From: Phycisphaerales bacterium
GTDB taxonomy: Bacteria; Planctomycetota; Phycisphaerae; Phycisphaerales; SM1A02
NCBI GenBank assembly: GCA_029242715.1
Contig: JAQWTL010000036.1
Location: forward strand, 34,364 to 98,363
DNA length: 64,000 nucleotides
Direction: 5' to 3'
Position numbers and translations under genes: made by a program
The notes under the pieces: model-generated
What the model saw: only the letters and a program-made list of their open reading frames with translations
What the model was told of the DNA's origin: nothing
Database searches by the model: none
Shown: one piece after another, positions 8,612-17,550 of the stretch
How the letters are laid out: each line of letters starts with the position of its first letter
Position numbering within the stretch: the stretch's first letter is position 1

Positions 8612-9976
8612 TCAGGCCGTTGTTGCTTCCGATTCGAGCCCGCCTGTTTTACGAATGATCTGTTCCAGCCGCATTCCACGAGAAGCCTTGATGAGCACAA
8701 GGTCTCCACTGGCAAGCCTGGACACGACTGAATCCATCGCGGGCTCGTCCAGGGCGTTCCAATGAGAGACTGCCAGCGAGGCCGTATCTTGGATCTGGGC
8801 CGCCAGAGACTCCATTGCACGACCTATGAGTATGACTTCATCAATCGCCATGCGTGCATGAGATGCCAGGATCGGTTCAAGCAGGGCTGCATGAAGATGG
8901 TCTTCTTGCGCCCCCAGTTCCAGCATGTCGCCCAATATCACGATGCGTCGACCGGTGGATTCCACCTCTGGAAAAGCGTCCAACGCAGCAGCGACTGATT
9001 CAGGATTAGCGTTATAGGCATCATCGATGAAGCGGATACCGCCAGTAGTGGACTCTGCACCCCTGCCCTTGGATGGAACGCTTGTGGCCAGCGCATCGCT
9101 GATGGCCTGGTCTTCCATTCCGGCATCCCTTGCAGCAGCGATGACAGCCAGGGCATTGATGGCCTGGTGTCGCCCAGCAATCGGAAAGGTGAATATCGAG
9201 CCATCATTGAGCCGGATGACGCCTGAATCACGGCTCACCAGACCTGGACAAGCTGCTGCCCCATCTCCATGGCGAAACAGCGTGGTGCCTTCTGGGACCT
9301 GTACATCTTGACCATCCTCGTGAATGATCGCTGTTCCGCCAGGCGCAAGGGAATCCAGCAAGGAGAGCTTCTCCTTACGCACTCCATCCAGCGAGTCAAG
9401 GCCTTCAAGGTGACCTCTTCCAATCAACGTGATGATTGCAACATCTGGCCTGGCACAACGGGCCAAGGTGGCAATCTCTCCTGGACTGCTCGTGCCCATC
9501 TCGAGGATGACGTAATCGTCACCCGGGCGAGCCCTCAGCAGGCTCATCGGCCCACCAATACTGTTGTTCCAGGAGGCCGGGCTGGCGGTGCCTCTCAGGG
9601 CACTTCCAAGCACATGTTGGAGCAGATCCTTTGTCGTGGTTTTTCCCGCGGTCCCCGTAATCGCAAGAACACGTGTTCCTTCAAGGCGATCACGCCAATG
9701 TGACGCGAGCACTGCCAGCGATTCAATCGTGTCGGATACGAGCAGGCAAGGAATCGTTGATTCTATTTCACGATCAACAAGTGCCATGGTTGCACCAGCC
9801 GCACGGGCCTCTTCCATGAAGTCATGTCCGTCATGGGCTTCGCCGCGAATCGCGACGTACATGCCGCCTTCCAAGGGCTTTCTTGTGTCATGACCAAAAA
9901 GCAACGGCGCCTGAGCCGGAGGCGTTCCCAGCCATCGGCCTTGCGTCAATTTCGCGATGTCCACTGGATCAAACAT
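8612..9976 (-). CDS. murF: UDP-N-acetylmuramoyl-tripeptide:D-alanyl-D-alanine ligase
   Basis: The 454-residue cytoplasmic Mur ligase adds D-Ala-D-Ala to the UDP-MurNAc-tripeptide using ATP. The P-loop GTAGKTTT is at 108-115. The central domain carries the LEMGTSSPGEIATLA segment typical of MurF, followed by FIDDAYNANPES and a C-terminal domain with ILGDMLELG. Its ATG (9976) shares one base with the murE stop (TGATG), so translation is probably coupled. It sits between murE and mraY as in many mur/dcw clusters, but murD, murG and fts genes are absent from this window. Confidence 0.96.
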   Translation of the reverse strand: MFDPVDIAKLTQGRWLGTPPAQAPLLFGHDTRKPLEGGMYVAIRGEAHDGHDFMEEARAAGATMALVDREIESTIPCLLVSDTIESLAVLASHWRDRLEGTRVLAITGTAGKTTTKDLLQHVLGSALRGTASPASWNNSIGGPMSLLRARPGDDYVILEMGTSSPGEIATLARCARPDVAIITLIGRGHLEGLDSLDGVRKEKLSLLDSLAPGGTAIIHEDGQDVQVPEGTTLFRHGDGAAACPGLVSRDSGVIRLNDGSIFTFPIAGRHQAINALAVIAAARDAGMEDQAISDALATSVPSKGRGAESTTGGIRFIDDAYNANPESVAAALDAFPEVESTGRRIVILGDMLELGAQEDHLHAALLEPILASHARMAIDEVILIGRAMESLAAQIQDTASLAVSHWNALDEPAMDSVVSRLASGDLVLIKASRGMRLEQIIRKTGGLESEATTA

Positions 9977-11445
9977 CAGGCAGACACGGCCCCCCCTCTG
10001 GCGGCTATGGCTTCACGGGCAATGAGTCGGTCATCGAAGGGAAGCACCTGGTCACCGATGAGTTGTGAACACTCATGGCCCTTTCCTGCAATCAGGATGA
10101 TGTCGCCCTCACCTTGCTGGGCGATGACCGTTGCAATTGCTTGCGCTCGATCAGGATCAACAGCAATCTCTTCCATGTTCGTAATCCCGGTGAGGATGTC
10201 ATCAATGATTGCGGTCGGCGACTCAGACCTCGGATTATCAGAGGTAATCAGAACGCTGTCCGCCAACCGGCTTGCCACAGCACCCATTCGAGAACGCTTG
10301 GTTCGGTCCCGATCTCCCCCACATCCAAAGACGACTCGGAGGCGGCCACCTTCCATGACCAGAGGCCTGAGTGCCATGAGCGCATGCTGCAGAGCTTGAT
10401 CCGTGTGTGCAAAATCAACGAAGACACGGGCCGCCTCACCATCGGAACCAACCGGCTCCAGGCGTCCACGGGGTGCCGGAAGTGCTTCAAGAGATGCCTG
10501 ATCAGGCTGAATCCCACAGGCTCGAGCAGCCACCAGGGCTTGCGCCAGATTCATGGCATTGTGAGTTCCAGGCATTCGCAGCAGGAGTTCAGTCACTTCA
10601 CCGCATGAAATCAACTGAACGGAACCCGATGGGTGATGCGTGACCTGAACATCAGCAGCACCCTCCGTATGTAATCGACATCCGATAGCACGAACTGAGC
10701 TGGCCGCAGACATGACGGCAGATACCGGATCGTCGAGGTTCACAACCGAAAACCCTGGTGGCCTCAAGGCGGCAAACAAGGCTCGCTTGGCTGCCATGTA
10801 GCCTTCCATGCTTCCATGAAAATCCAGATGATCTCCGGACAGGTTGGTGAAGATGGCGCCGATGATGTCCAGATCATCAAGCCGTCCCAGCGCGATTCCA
10901 TGACTGCTTGCTTCCATGACAACCCGAGTGCAACCATTGGCCTTCATGCGGGCCATGATTCGGCGTAACTCCAATGGGGCAGGTGTTGTCAGTCTTGCAG
11001 GCAATCGACATGACCCGTCATCAATCTCGATGGAACCGATGAGGCCCGTGTTCTTTCCAAGCAAGTGCTGTAGAAAAGTCGCTGTAGTGGTTTTTCCATT
11101 GGTGCCCGTCACGGCAATGACTGGCAACGATCGTGCGGGGCATTCAAAGAGGCGATCCGCCATGTCAACGGCAACGATCTCAGGAGATCTGGTCGCCAGT
11201 GCAGGCAAGGTCGCTTGCCTGCACCCCGATTCATCACTCAGTATTGCCACGGCTCCAGCTGCCTCAGCCTCACTGATGAAACGTCTGCCATCAAATCGTC
11301 CGCCAGAACGCGCAACGAAGAGGCAGCCGGGAGTCACGTCCCGCGTGTCCTCCACGATATCGCTGATCATGATCCCGCCGGCTTCCGGAGGAATCAGGAC
11401 AGGAAGATGCTGGCACAGTTCGGCAAGGGGCTTCGCCCAGCGCAT
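9976..11445 (-). CDS. murE: UDP-N-acetylmuramoyl-L-alanyl-D-glutamate ligase adding the third peptide residue (DNPR motif)
   Basis: The 489-residue Mur ligase adds the third residue of the stem peptide. The ATP-binding GTNGKTTT is at about 114-121. The central domain has EASSHGIALGRLD. The C-terminal domain carries DNPR at 403-406, the signature of enzymes that use meso-diaminopimelate rather than lysine. The predicted wall is therefore DAP-type, which fits a Gram-negative planctomycete with peptidoglycan. The ATG at 11445 has a GGAG about 6 bases upstream. It is the first mur gene here and lies 81 bases downstream of queA on the same strand. Confidence 0.95.
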   Translation of the reverse strand: MRWAKPLAELCQHLPVLIPPEAGGIMISDIVEDTRDVTPGCLFVARSGGRFDGRRFISEAEAAGAVAILSDESGCRQATLPALATRSPEIVAVDMADRLFECPARSLPVIAVTGTNGKTTTATFLQHLLGKNTGLIGSIEIDDGSCRLPARLTTPAPLELRRIMARMKANGCTRVVMEASSHGIALGRLDDLDIIGAIFTNLSGDHLDFHGSMEGYMAAKRALFAALRPPGFSVVNLDDPVSAVMSAASSVRAIGCRLHTEGAADVQVTHHPSGSVQLISCGEVTELLLRMPGTHNAMNLAQALVAARACGIQPDQASLEALPAPRGRLEPVGSDGEAARVFVDFAHTDQALQHALMALRPLVMEGGRLRVVFGCGGDRDRTKRSRMGAVASRLADSVLITSDNPRSESPTAIIDDILTGITNMEEIAVDPDRAQAIATVIAQQGEGDIILIAGKGHECSQLIGDQVLPFDDRLIAREAIAARGGAVSA

Positions 11446-11526
11446 TCCATCGCTCCAGGCAGGTGTCAGGGTAAAACGAGTACTGATTCGAGCACTGAGT
11501 ATAGATCGACCATGGGACCCCGTCGC

Positions 11527-12567
11527 TCAAAGAAGAAGCATCGCATCTCCATAACTGTAGAAGCGATAGCCGGAATCGACGGCAAGAGCGTAGGCCTCCT
11601 TCATGAGCGGCAGGCCGATCCTGGCGGCGACCAGGGCCAGCAATGTCGATCTCGGGAGGTGAAAATTGGTCAACAGTACGTCCACATATCTCCACTGCCA
11701 GGGTGGAGCGATCATCAGGTTGGTCGAGGCCGACCAGTCCGAATCAGGCAACTCCGCCGGGAGGGACTCCAGAACCCGTGCCGTGGTTGTTCCGACAGCA
11801 ACGATTCGACCGGACCGGTCTGGTGACATGAGGGCCTCCAGCACGGCATGTTCAACACAGCAATCCTCACTGTGCATTGGATGGGTTTCCAGGGTTGGTG
11901 CCGTGACTGGCAGAAAAGTCCCCTGGCCGACATGGAGAACGACCTCAAGGAACTGAAGGCCATGATTCTTCAGAGTCTGTTCAAGCGCTGGCGTGAAATG
12001 AAGGCCTGCTGTTGGAGCCGCAACCGATCCTTCTTCCCTGGCGTAGACCGTCTGATACCAGTCTCGATCGACTTCATCCTCGATCAACATGTCGCCACGT
12101 GCACGAAGAATGTAAGGGGGCAAGGGCGTTCGGCCGCAGGAAGCCAGGATCGATGCCGCCGAGTCCTTTGGTTGCACTTCAACAACCCAATCCTTCTCTT
12201 CCTTGCGGATCAACTTCAACTGATGGCCGCCGGGTTCCAGTTGTATTGTGCTCCCTGGCCGCAAACGACCATTACTGCGAAGCATCACGACCCAGGTGCC
12301 CTGCTGGATTTCACGCAGAAAAAGTCCGGAGATACGGCCACCACTTTCAACACGATGACCTTCCAGCCTGGCAGGAAGAACCCTGGAGCGATTCCGAACC
12401 AGCACATCAGATGGCTCAAGAAGATCTGGAAGATCTGAGATTCGATGGTGCTCGATGTTTCCGGTATCTGATCGGACCACCATCAGCCTCGCTTCATCAC
12501 GTGGCTCATGAGGCGTGGTCGCTATGAGATCCCCAGGCAAGTCGTAATCGAGTTCATCGAGGCGCAT
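11527..12567 (-). CDS. queA: S-adenosylmethionine:tRNA ribosyltransferase-isomerase
   Basis: The 346-residue QueA transfers and isomerises the ribosyl group of S-adenosylmethionine onto 7-aminomethyl-deazaguanine in tRNA, forming epoxyqueuosine. Family marks are the N-terminal LDYDLPGDLIA, AAPTAGLHFT near 190, HVGQGTFLPV near 220 and TNFHLPRSTLLALVAA near the C-terminus. The length is full. No other queuosine gene is in the window. It may be transcribed with murE/murF/mraY, since only 81 bases separate queA from murE. No clear Shine-Dalgarno sequence precedes the ATG. Confidence 0.96.
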   Translation of the reverse strand: MRLDELDYDLPGDLIATTPHEPRDEARLMVVRSDTGNIEHHRISDLPDLLEPSDVLVRNRSRVLPARLEGHRVESGGRISGLFLREIQQGTWVVMLRSNGRLRPGSTIQLEPGGHQLKLIRKEEKDWVVEVQPKDSAASILASCGRTPLPPYILRARGDMLIEDEVDRDWYQTVYAREEGSVAAPTAGLHFTPALEQTLKNHGLQFLEVVLHVGQGTFLPVTAPTLETHPMHSEDCCVEHAVLEALMSPDRSGRIVAVGTTTARVLESLPAELPDSDWSASTNLMIAPPWQWRYVDVLLTNFHLPRSTLLALVAARIGLPLMKEAYALAVDSGYRFYSYGDAMLLL

Positions 12568-13122
12568 GTCTTGAGGCCACCAAGGTGTTGATCCTGATCA
12601 TCATTCCGCACAGACCGAACTGGCGGCGCAAGCGATCATCCACTGGATAGGCTGTCTGGGCAAGCCATCAGCACAGTGGTTATCGGGATCAGCAGCACTC
12701 AAGTGATGCCACCGCTGCCAGGAGCAGATCTTGCTTCTGGTCAGGCATGAATCCCATTAATGCTGCCGCTGCCCAGAGTCTGCTGCCTCTTCCTTCAACA
12801 AGGGCCATCGCCGCACCCCAAGGGGCCAACGATGCCACGACGGTATGCGTACAGGCATCCGGGAGAGTGGACCAGGTCACATGGAGTCCCAGCCTGTGGG
12901 GGCTCCTGAATCGTTATGAATATCTCTTTCTTGGCATGTTGCCTGGATGCCAGCAATCAGCAGAAGTGATCCAGGAATGCCGCCAGGATGGATCCGATGA
13001 TGCCGCCAGCCTTGCCTCCGCGAAACCTCACTGGAACGAGAAGACACTCCTCAATCCGCCACCTGCCGCCGCCACCTTCACGACTGCAGAACCTGCCGTT
13101 GTCCCCAGCACTTCAGCCGAAG
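12568..13122. other. 555-base stretch without a convincing gene
   Basis: Between queA and the HEVGH gene no frame has a recognisable product. The minus strand holds three short overlapping frames: one starts in ATGA overlap with the HEVGH stop (33 codons), another contains GGKAGGIIGSILAAFL (a possible membrane helix), and a third is a 63-codon GTG frame (12689-12880). They could be the remains of a frameshifted small gene. The plus strand is open from 12747 to 13166, but its composition (Ala/Pro/Ser) and its overlap with the HEVGH coding sequence argue against it. No strong terminator or tRNA was seen. Confidence 0.4.
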
Positions 13123-13707
13123 TCATCCAGCCCTGCGCCGGCTCGATTGTGGATCTGTTGGCTTGAGCCTCACTCCCTCGGGAAGATATGGAATCAGCGG
13201 CTCCGGCACACGCTTCAGGCCACGACGCAGCGCCTTGGCAAGTGCATAACGCATCGCATCATCTCTTCGCTTGATTACAGCGGGAGTCACGTTGAGATCG
13301 CGGGATTCCATGCAGCGAAGGGCCCAGTCCCAGGCCATGTATTCCTCCAGACATCTTGGCGAATACTTCTTGAAACCAATGGCGTGGTGGCCAACCTCAT
13401 GCAGGAAGACGGCACAACTCATGGGGCCTTTGGGATACGGGGCCTCGATCATGCGATCAACATGACCTGATGCGTCGCGGAGTTCCCAGGCGCACCCACT
13501 GGTCCGGGTTCGCCAACGATGCACGCGGATGCCCCAGTGCTCCTTCATATCTTCCACAAGCGTGTCGTAGCGAGCCTGCATCCCGGTTGATGGCTTGGAG
13601 GATTGCGGCGGCCCAGCCTTGCCTGCAATTCGTCGTCGAACCAACGGCGGCTTTGCTGGCGGCCGAGGCCCGACAAGTTCCCAGAGGCTGATCATGAATC
13701 GTTTCAT
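13123..13707 (-). CDS. Uncharacterised HEVGH zinc-peptidase-like protein
   Basis: The 194-residue protein has HEVGHHAIG with HExxH at 103-107, followed about 15 residues later by EEYMAWDWAL. The spacing HExxH...E..A..WA recalls gluzincin-type folds such as ImmA/IrrE, in which a downstream Glu is the third zinc ligand. There is no signal peptide, so it is probably cytoplasmic. The N-terminus is basic and Pro-rich. The ATG overlaps the fmt stop by 4 bases, tying its expression to fmt and def. I do not recognise the exact family. Real coding is supported by the coupled start and the plausible motif. Function is unknown. Confidence 0.65.
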   Translation of the reverse strand: MKRFMISLWELVGPRPPAKPPLVRRRIAGKAGPPQSSKPSTGMQARYDTLVEDMKEHWGIRVHRWRTRTSGCAWELRDASGHVDRMIEAPYPKGPMSCAVFLHEVGHHAIGFKKYSPRCLEEYMAWDWALRCMESRDLNVTPAVIKRRDDAMRYALAKALRRGLKRVPEPLIPYLPEGVRLKPTDPQSSRRRAG

Positions 13708-14624
13708 GTCGAGAAGAACCTCGTGCCAGTGTCAACAGGATGCCCACGAAGCCAGTCCGTCCAGGACATCGGCCGACCGCCGGCTGGCTGAACTTCCAGT
13801 ATTTCCACAGTACCACTTCCATCGTCACCACAGGCCACGTGTCCTGAATCCAGGAGTGTCCCGGCTGGTGACTGGTGTGGCTCAGGCAGATCGCGAACCC
13901 GCCTGAGCCTCAGTGAGGTCTCGCCAACCTTGACATCACAACCAGGCCACGGCGTCAGGCCGTGAATATGACCTCGCACAAGAGGAGCCGGAAGTTGAAA
14001 GTCAACAGTGGCATCGGCACGGCTGAGCTTTGGAGCCTGGGTGACCTGATCTGAATCCTGTGTCCTGGGCTCAAGATTGCCGGACTCCATGGCAGCAAGT
14101 GTTTCCTGCAAAGCGCCGGGCCCAAGTTCCGAAAGCCGATCATGGAGTTCGCCAGCTGTTTCCATGGCATCAACAGGCGTCTGGGATGTGGCCAGCACTT
14201 CACCGGCATCCATGATGCTGGCAAGGGTGATCACACTGACGCCTGTCATGCTGTCTCCAGCCATCAGGCATCTTTGTATGGGGGCAGCGCCTCGCCATCT
14301 GGGCAATAGTGAGCCATGAAGATTGCAGGCAAAGCGGCCCTGAAGCAATTGAGGAGGAAGCTTCAGGCCATAGGCAATGACTATCCAGGCATCCACGGGA
14401 TAACCGCGAATCTCCTGGATGATCGCTTCATCCAGAACCTCAGGGCGGAGAAGCGAGAGCCCTTGTTCCATTGCATACGCAGAGATCGGAGTTTCTCGAA
14501 GCTGACGCTTGCGGCCAGCAGGCCTGTCTGGCTGGCTGACTACGAACTTGATTTCATGGGTACCTGCCAGCGATGCAAGAGAAGGCAATCCAAAGGCACC
14601 TGAACCAAAGAAACCGATTCGCAC
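13704..14624 (-). CDS. fmt: Methionyl-tRNA formyltransferase
   Basis: The 306-residue enzyme formylates the methionine on initiator tRNA using 10-formyl-tetrahydrofolate. The catalytic segment reads CNLHGSLLPRWRGAAPIQRC near residues 105-124, containing the family's Asn and His, followed by MAGDSMTGVSVI. The C-terminal domain begins near 200 and includes GLTPWPGC. The start is GTG at 14624, with GAGG about 8 bases upstream. It lies 3 bases downstream of def, the usual pairing of formylation with deformylation, and is overlapped at its 3' end by the HEVGH gene. Confidence 0.96.
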   Translation of the reverse strand: MRIGFFGSGAFGLPSLASLAGTHEIKFVVSQPDRPAGRKRQLRETPISAYAMEQGLSLLRPEVLDEAIIQEIRGYPVDAWIVIAYGLKLPPQLLQGRFACNLHGSLLPRWRGAAPIQRCLMAGDSMTGVSVITLASIMDAGEVLATSQTPVDAMETAGELHDRLSELGPGALQETLAAMESGNLEPRTQDSDQVTQAPKLSRADATVDFQLPAPLVRGHIHGLTPWPGCDVKVGETSLRLRRVRDLPEPHQSPAGTLLDSGHVACGDDGSGTVEILEVQPAGGRPMSWTDWLRGHPVDTGTRFFST

Positions 14625-14627
14625 GAT

Positions 14628-15140
14628 TCAACCTCGTTTCAGGTCGCGAAGTGCGCGACGATTTCGAAGGCGATCCATCGATGACATTCGATCAATGATG
14701 AGGCGTCCGTCGAGATGATCGTGTTCATGCTGCCAGACGCGAGCAATATGTTCGTTTGAGACCTCGTCTACAGGCTCACCTCGCTCGTTCAAGCCACGTA
14801 TGCGAATGCCAAGCGGGCGATTCACATTCACAAGTATTCCTGGAAGACTGAGACAGCCTTCTTCATCCGATTCCTTGGAGTCTTCAATGACCTCGAGTTC
14901 GGGATTGATCCAGACGGAGTTCTTTGTCTCATCCTCTGGATCTCGTGTGACGAACATTCGCCAAGAGAGTCCGATCTGCGGCGCGGCAAGCCCGATGCCT
15001 GCAGCCTCCTCCATGAGCTGAAACATGCGAACCGCTACAGCTCGGACCAGATCATCAACCTCTTCTACAGGCTGGGCTGGCATTCGCAGCGTAGGATGTG
15101 GGTGGGTCAGAATGCCCAGGTTCCCTGGATCGATTGTCAT
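14628..15140 (-). CDS. def: Peptide deformylase
   Basis: The enzyme removes the formyl group from nascent proteins. All three motifs are present in the 170-residue protein: GIGLAAPQIG, EEGCLSLPG (Cys metal ligand) and QHEHDHLDG (HExxH). I chose ATG 15140 because the family starts just before the ILTHPHPTLR segment. The frame is open upstream to 15299, but the extra 53 residues show no similarity and would overlap the divergent promoter region. TACCAT lies 6 bases before the ATG and no Shine-Dalgarno is seen, so the transcript may be leaderless. It is first in the def-fmt-HEVGH set. Confidence 0.95.
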   Translation of the reverse strand: MTIDPGNLGILTHPHPTLRMPAQPVEEVDDLVRAVAVRMFQLMEEAAGIGLAAPQIGLSWRMFVTRDPEDETKNSVWINPELEVIEDSKESDEEGCLSLPGILVNVNRPLGIRIRGLNERGEPVDEVSNEHIARVWQHEHDHLDGRLIIDRMSSMDRLRNRRALRDLKRG

Positions 15141-15146
15141 GAGAGC

Positions 15147-15152
15147 ATGGTA
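15147..15152 (-). promoter_or_regulatory. Putative -10 box (TACCAT) for def
   Basis: TACCAT on the minus strand ends 6 bases before the def ATG, so transcription would begin at or near the A of the start codon. No Shine-Dalgarno is present. No convincing -35 box was seen. It is one of several such sites in the window. Confidence 0.35.
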
Positions 15153-15282
15153 CGAAACCCCCATTCCCGGGGCTTGTCCAGCCGGACATTGACCAGCGAT
15201 GATCATGAGCGTAGGGTGCATTGCCTGCGGGACAACCCGCCTGGGACCTGACAAGACCTTCCAACGAGGGATCCCGCCGATC

Positions 15283-16761
15283 GTGGCCATATTCCGCAAG
15301 AAACAAGATGACGGAGCCGCTCAGGAAGCTGTTGAGCAGTTCAAGCCGGATCCTGAAAAAGCTCGCAAGTGGTTCGAGCACGCCAAGGCAATGGCCGATT
15401 CACACCAGTGGGGATCGGCCCTCGTCTATTACGCACATGGCCTGAAACTGGACCCCGAATCTATTTCGGCCCAGGAGCAGATGCTGGATGCCGCACAGCG
15501 TTACTACAAGACCGGAGGCAAGAAGCTGCCGTCCAAGGACATCAAGCAACTTGATGGCCCCGGACCCATGGACAAGCTCGCCGTCGCCCTTGTGACCTGG
15601 ACCAGCGAACTGGACAAGCCCGCCCTTGCCATCAAGGCACTTGATGCGGCCGTCAAGGCCGAGCAATTCGGCCTTGGAGGCTATCTCTGTCCCAGAATCC
15701 TGGTGATCATGAGACGAGCCCGCAAGGTCAATCGCAACCATCTGCTCCAGCTGAAATCACTTGCGGCTGAATGTGATGATTGGGATGTTGCCATTGCGGC
15801 AGGCACTGCTGCTCTGGAGATGGATTCCAGTGACTCCAAACTGGACGATGAGCTCAAGGACCTTGCGGCCCAGAGAGCCATGGCCAAGGGCGGTTACGAG
15901 AAAGCTGCCGGCAAGGAAGGCGGCTTTCGTGAATTCATCAAGGATGCGGACAAGCAGCAGGAGCTCAGCCAGCAGGATTCACTGGCAGGCGCTGGTGGTT
16001 CACGACAATCAGGCCTGGAACGTGCTCGGCATGCATACGAGACGAGTCCAGAGGTGCCGGACGTTCTTAACAAGTATGCCCAGTTGCTTCGACGCGAGGG
16101 ATCGGACTCCGCACTCGAGGAAGCCGAGCGGGTGTACCACGCTGGCTACAAGTCAACTGGTGAATACCGCTTTCGGATGAACGCTGGCGATATTGCGATC
16201 AACCGACACCGTTCTGCCATTGAGATTCTTCGCCAGGATCTTGAAAGTGCCGGCGACCACGAACGGGCGGCGATGCAGGAACGCCTGGACCAGAAAGAAA
16301 AGGAATTGCTTGAAATCGAAGCCGGAGAGTATGCGGATCGATCAATCAAGTACCCCACGGACCGAGGATTGAAATACCAACTTGGGGATGTTGCCTTTCG
16401 CCGAGGTGATCTGGGGACAGCCATGGAGTGTTTCCAGAAAGCCAAGGACGAGCCGAAGCTTCGGACCATTGCAGGGCATTACCTGGGCCGGTGTTTCGCT
16501 CTTGAAGAGTGGCATTCAGAGGCGATTGCCGAGTACCAGGAAGTCCTCAGCAATATCGATGCGACGGACAAAGAGCGTGAGATGGATATTCGCTATGACC
16601 TCATGGTGTCGATGATCTCTTCTGCTCGCAGTGACTCCAATGGAGAACAGGCCCGAGATGCCCTTGAAATCTGCTCCTGGATCGCCAGGAAGGACATCAC
16701 CTACAAGGACATCCGGGATCGACGCAAGGAAATCGACCAACTCGTACGCGAGCTGGGCTGA
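15283..16761 (+). CDS. TPR-repeat protein
   Basis: This soluble protein of 492 residues is almost entirely helical. TPR-like pairs can be picked out at about 30-75 (WGSALVYYAHGLKLDPES), 115-145, 180-205 and 365-410 (YQLGDVAFRRGDLGTAMECF). It is rich in Lys, Glu and Asp, with no signal peptide. TPR proteins act as scaffolds; no partner is evident. I prefer GTG 15283, which opens as a basic short leader (VAIFRKK). ATG 15199 in the same frame is possible but gives a cysteine-containing stretch unlike the rest. kdsB follows after 3 bases, so the two are probably one operon. Confidence 0.75.
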   Translation: MAIFRKKQDDGAAQEAVEQFKPDPEKARKWFEHAKAMADSHQWGSALVYYAHGLKLDPESISAQEQMLDAAQRYYKTGGKKLPSKDIKQLDGPGPMDKLAVALVTWTSELDKPALAIKALDAAVKAEQFGLGGYLCPRILVIMRRARKVNRNHLLQLKSLAAECDDWDVAIAAGTAALEMDSSDSKLDDELKDLAAQRAMAKGGYEKAAGKEGGFREFIKDADKQQELSQQDSLAGAGGSRQSGLERARHAYETSPEVPDVLNKYAQLLRREGSDSALEEAERVYHAGYKSTGEYRFRMNAGDIAINRHRSAIEILRQDLESAGDHERAAMQERLDQKEKELLEIEAGEYADRSIKYPTDRGLKYQLGDVAFRRGDLGTAMECFQKAKDEPKLRTIAGHYLGRCFALEEWHSEAIAEYQEVLSNIDATDKEREMDIRYDLMVSMISSARSDSNGEQARDALEICSWIARKDITYKDIRDRRKEIDQLVRELG

Positions 16762-16764
16762 ACC

Positions 16765-17514
16765 GTGCCAGGGGTCATCGCCGTCATCCCGGCCAGGCTT
16801 GAATCCACGCGTTTTCCTCGCAAGGCTCTGGCAGATGAAACGGGCCTCCCGCTCATCATTCATGTTGCCAGGAAGGCCGCTGAATCGAAGCGGGTCCAAG
16901 GCGTCATCATTGCCAGCGATGCAGATGAAATCCTGAACGCAGCCCGCGAGCATGGATTTGATGCCCGTTCTACCCGTGCTGATCACCTCAATGGCACAAC
17001 TCGAATTGCAGAGGTCGCTCAATCACTCGATTGTGATCTGGTTGTCAATGTTCAAGCGGATGAGCCGGAGATCGACCCATCCATCATCGATGCTGCCATC
17101 GAAGCCCTCGAGCAGAACCCGGGATGCCAGGTTGGAACAATTGCCTCCTGGATGTCTCCTGAGGATGACCCAGAAGACCCAAACCTCGTCAAGGTCGTAC
17201 TGGACCAATCTGGGGAGGCACTCTACTTTTCCAGGGCAGCCATCCCCCTCCAGCGCGACAGCGGACAGCCCCTTCCACGGCTGCGGCATGTCGGTCTCTA
17301 TGTCTACAGGAGAGACTTTCTGCCGATCTACGCCGCCCTTGAGCCGACTTCAGCCGAGCAAGCCGAGAAACTGGAACAACTGCGAATACTGGAACATGGA
17401 CACCGAATCGCGGTGGCAATCCGGGAAAGCAACCATCAGGGGATTGACACTCCAGAGCAATACCAGGCCTTCGTCAATCGCCAGGCAAATCTGGCAGCGG
17501 ACCTGAGAAATTGA
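16765..17514 (+). CDS. kdsB: 3-deoxy-manno-octulosonate cytidylyltransferase (CMP-Kdo synthetase)
   Basis: The 249-residue enzyme activates Kdo as CMP-Kdo for lipopolysaccharide inner-core synthesis. Motifs are IPARLESTRFPRKAL at the N-terminus (nucleotide binding), NVQADEPEI near 93 (Mg-binding Asp) and RHVGLYVYRRDFL near 175. A KdsB gene implies lipid A/LPS-type outer-membrane glycolipid. The start is GTG at 16765, 3 bases after the TPR gene's stop. Length fits the family. Confidence 0.95.
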   Translation: MPGVIAVIPARLESTRFPRKALADETGLPLIIHVARKAAESKRVQGVIIASDADEILNAAREHGFDARSTRADHLNGTTRIAEVAQSLDCDLVVNVQADEPEIDPSIIDAAIEALEQNPGCQVGTIASWMSPEDDPEDPNLVKVVLDQSGEALYFSRAAIPLQRDSGQPLPRLRHVGLYVYRRDFLPIYAALEPTSAEQAEKLEQLRILEHGHRIAVAIRESNHQGIDTPEQYQAFVNRQANLAADLRN

Positions 17515-17539
17515 GTTCGAAGAAATCCGCTCGGCGCGG

Positions 17540-17545
17540 TACAAT
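17540..17545 (+). promoter_or_regulatory. Putative -10 box (TACAAT) for pyrG
   Basis: TACAAT ends 5 bases before the pyrG ATG in the 36-base gap after kdsB. No Shine-Dalgarno is present. The only -35-like sequence, TTGAGT at 17511-17516, is too far away (23 bases). It would give a leaderless or nearly leaderless transcript. Confidence 0.35.
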
Positions 17546-17550
17546 CGGAC

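Noticed and set aside
12747..13166. Plus-strand frame of 139 codons in the queA/HEVGH gap
   Set aside because: It overlaps the HEVGH coding sequence, has Ala/Pro/Ser-biased composition with no domain and no Shine-Dalgarno.
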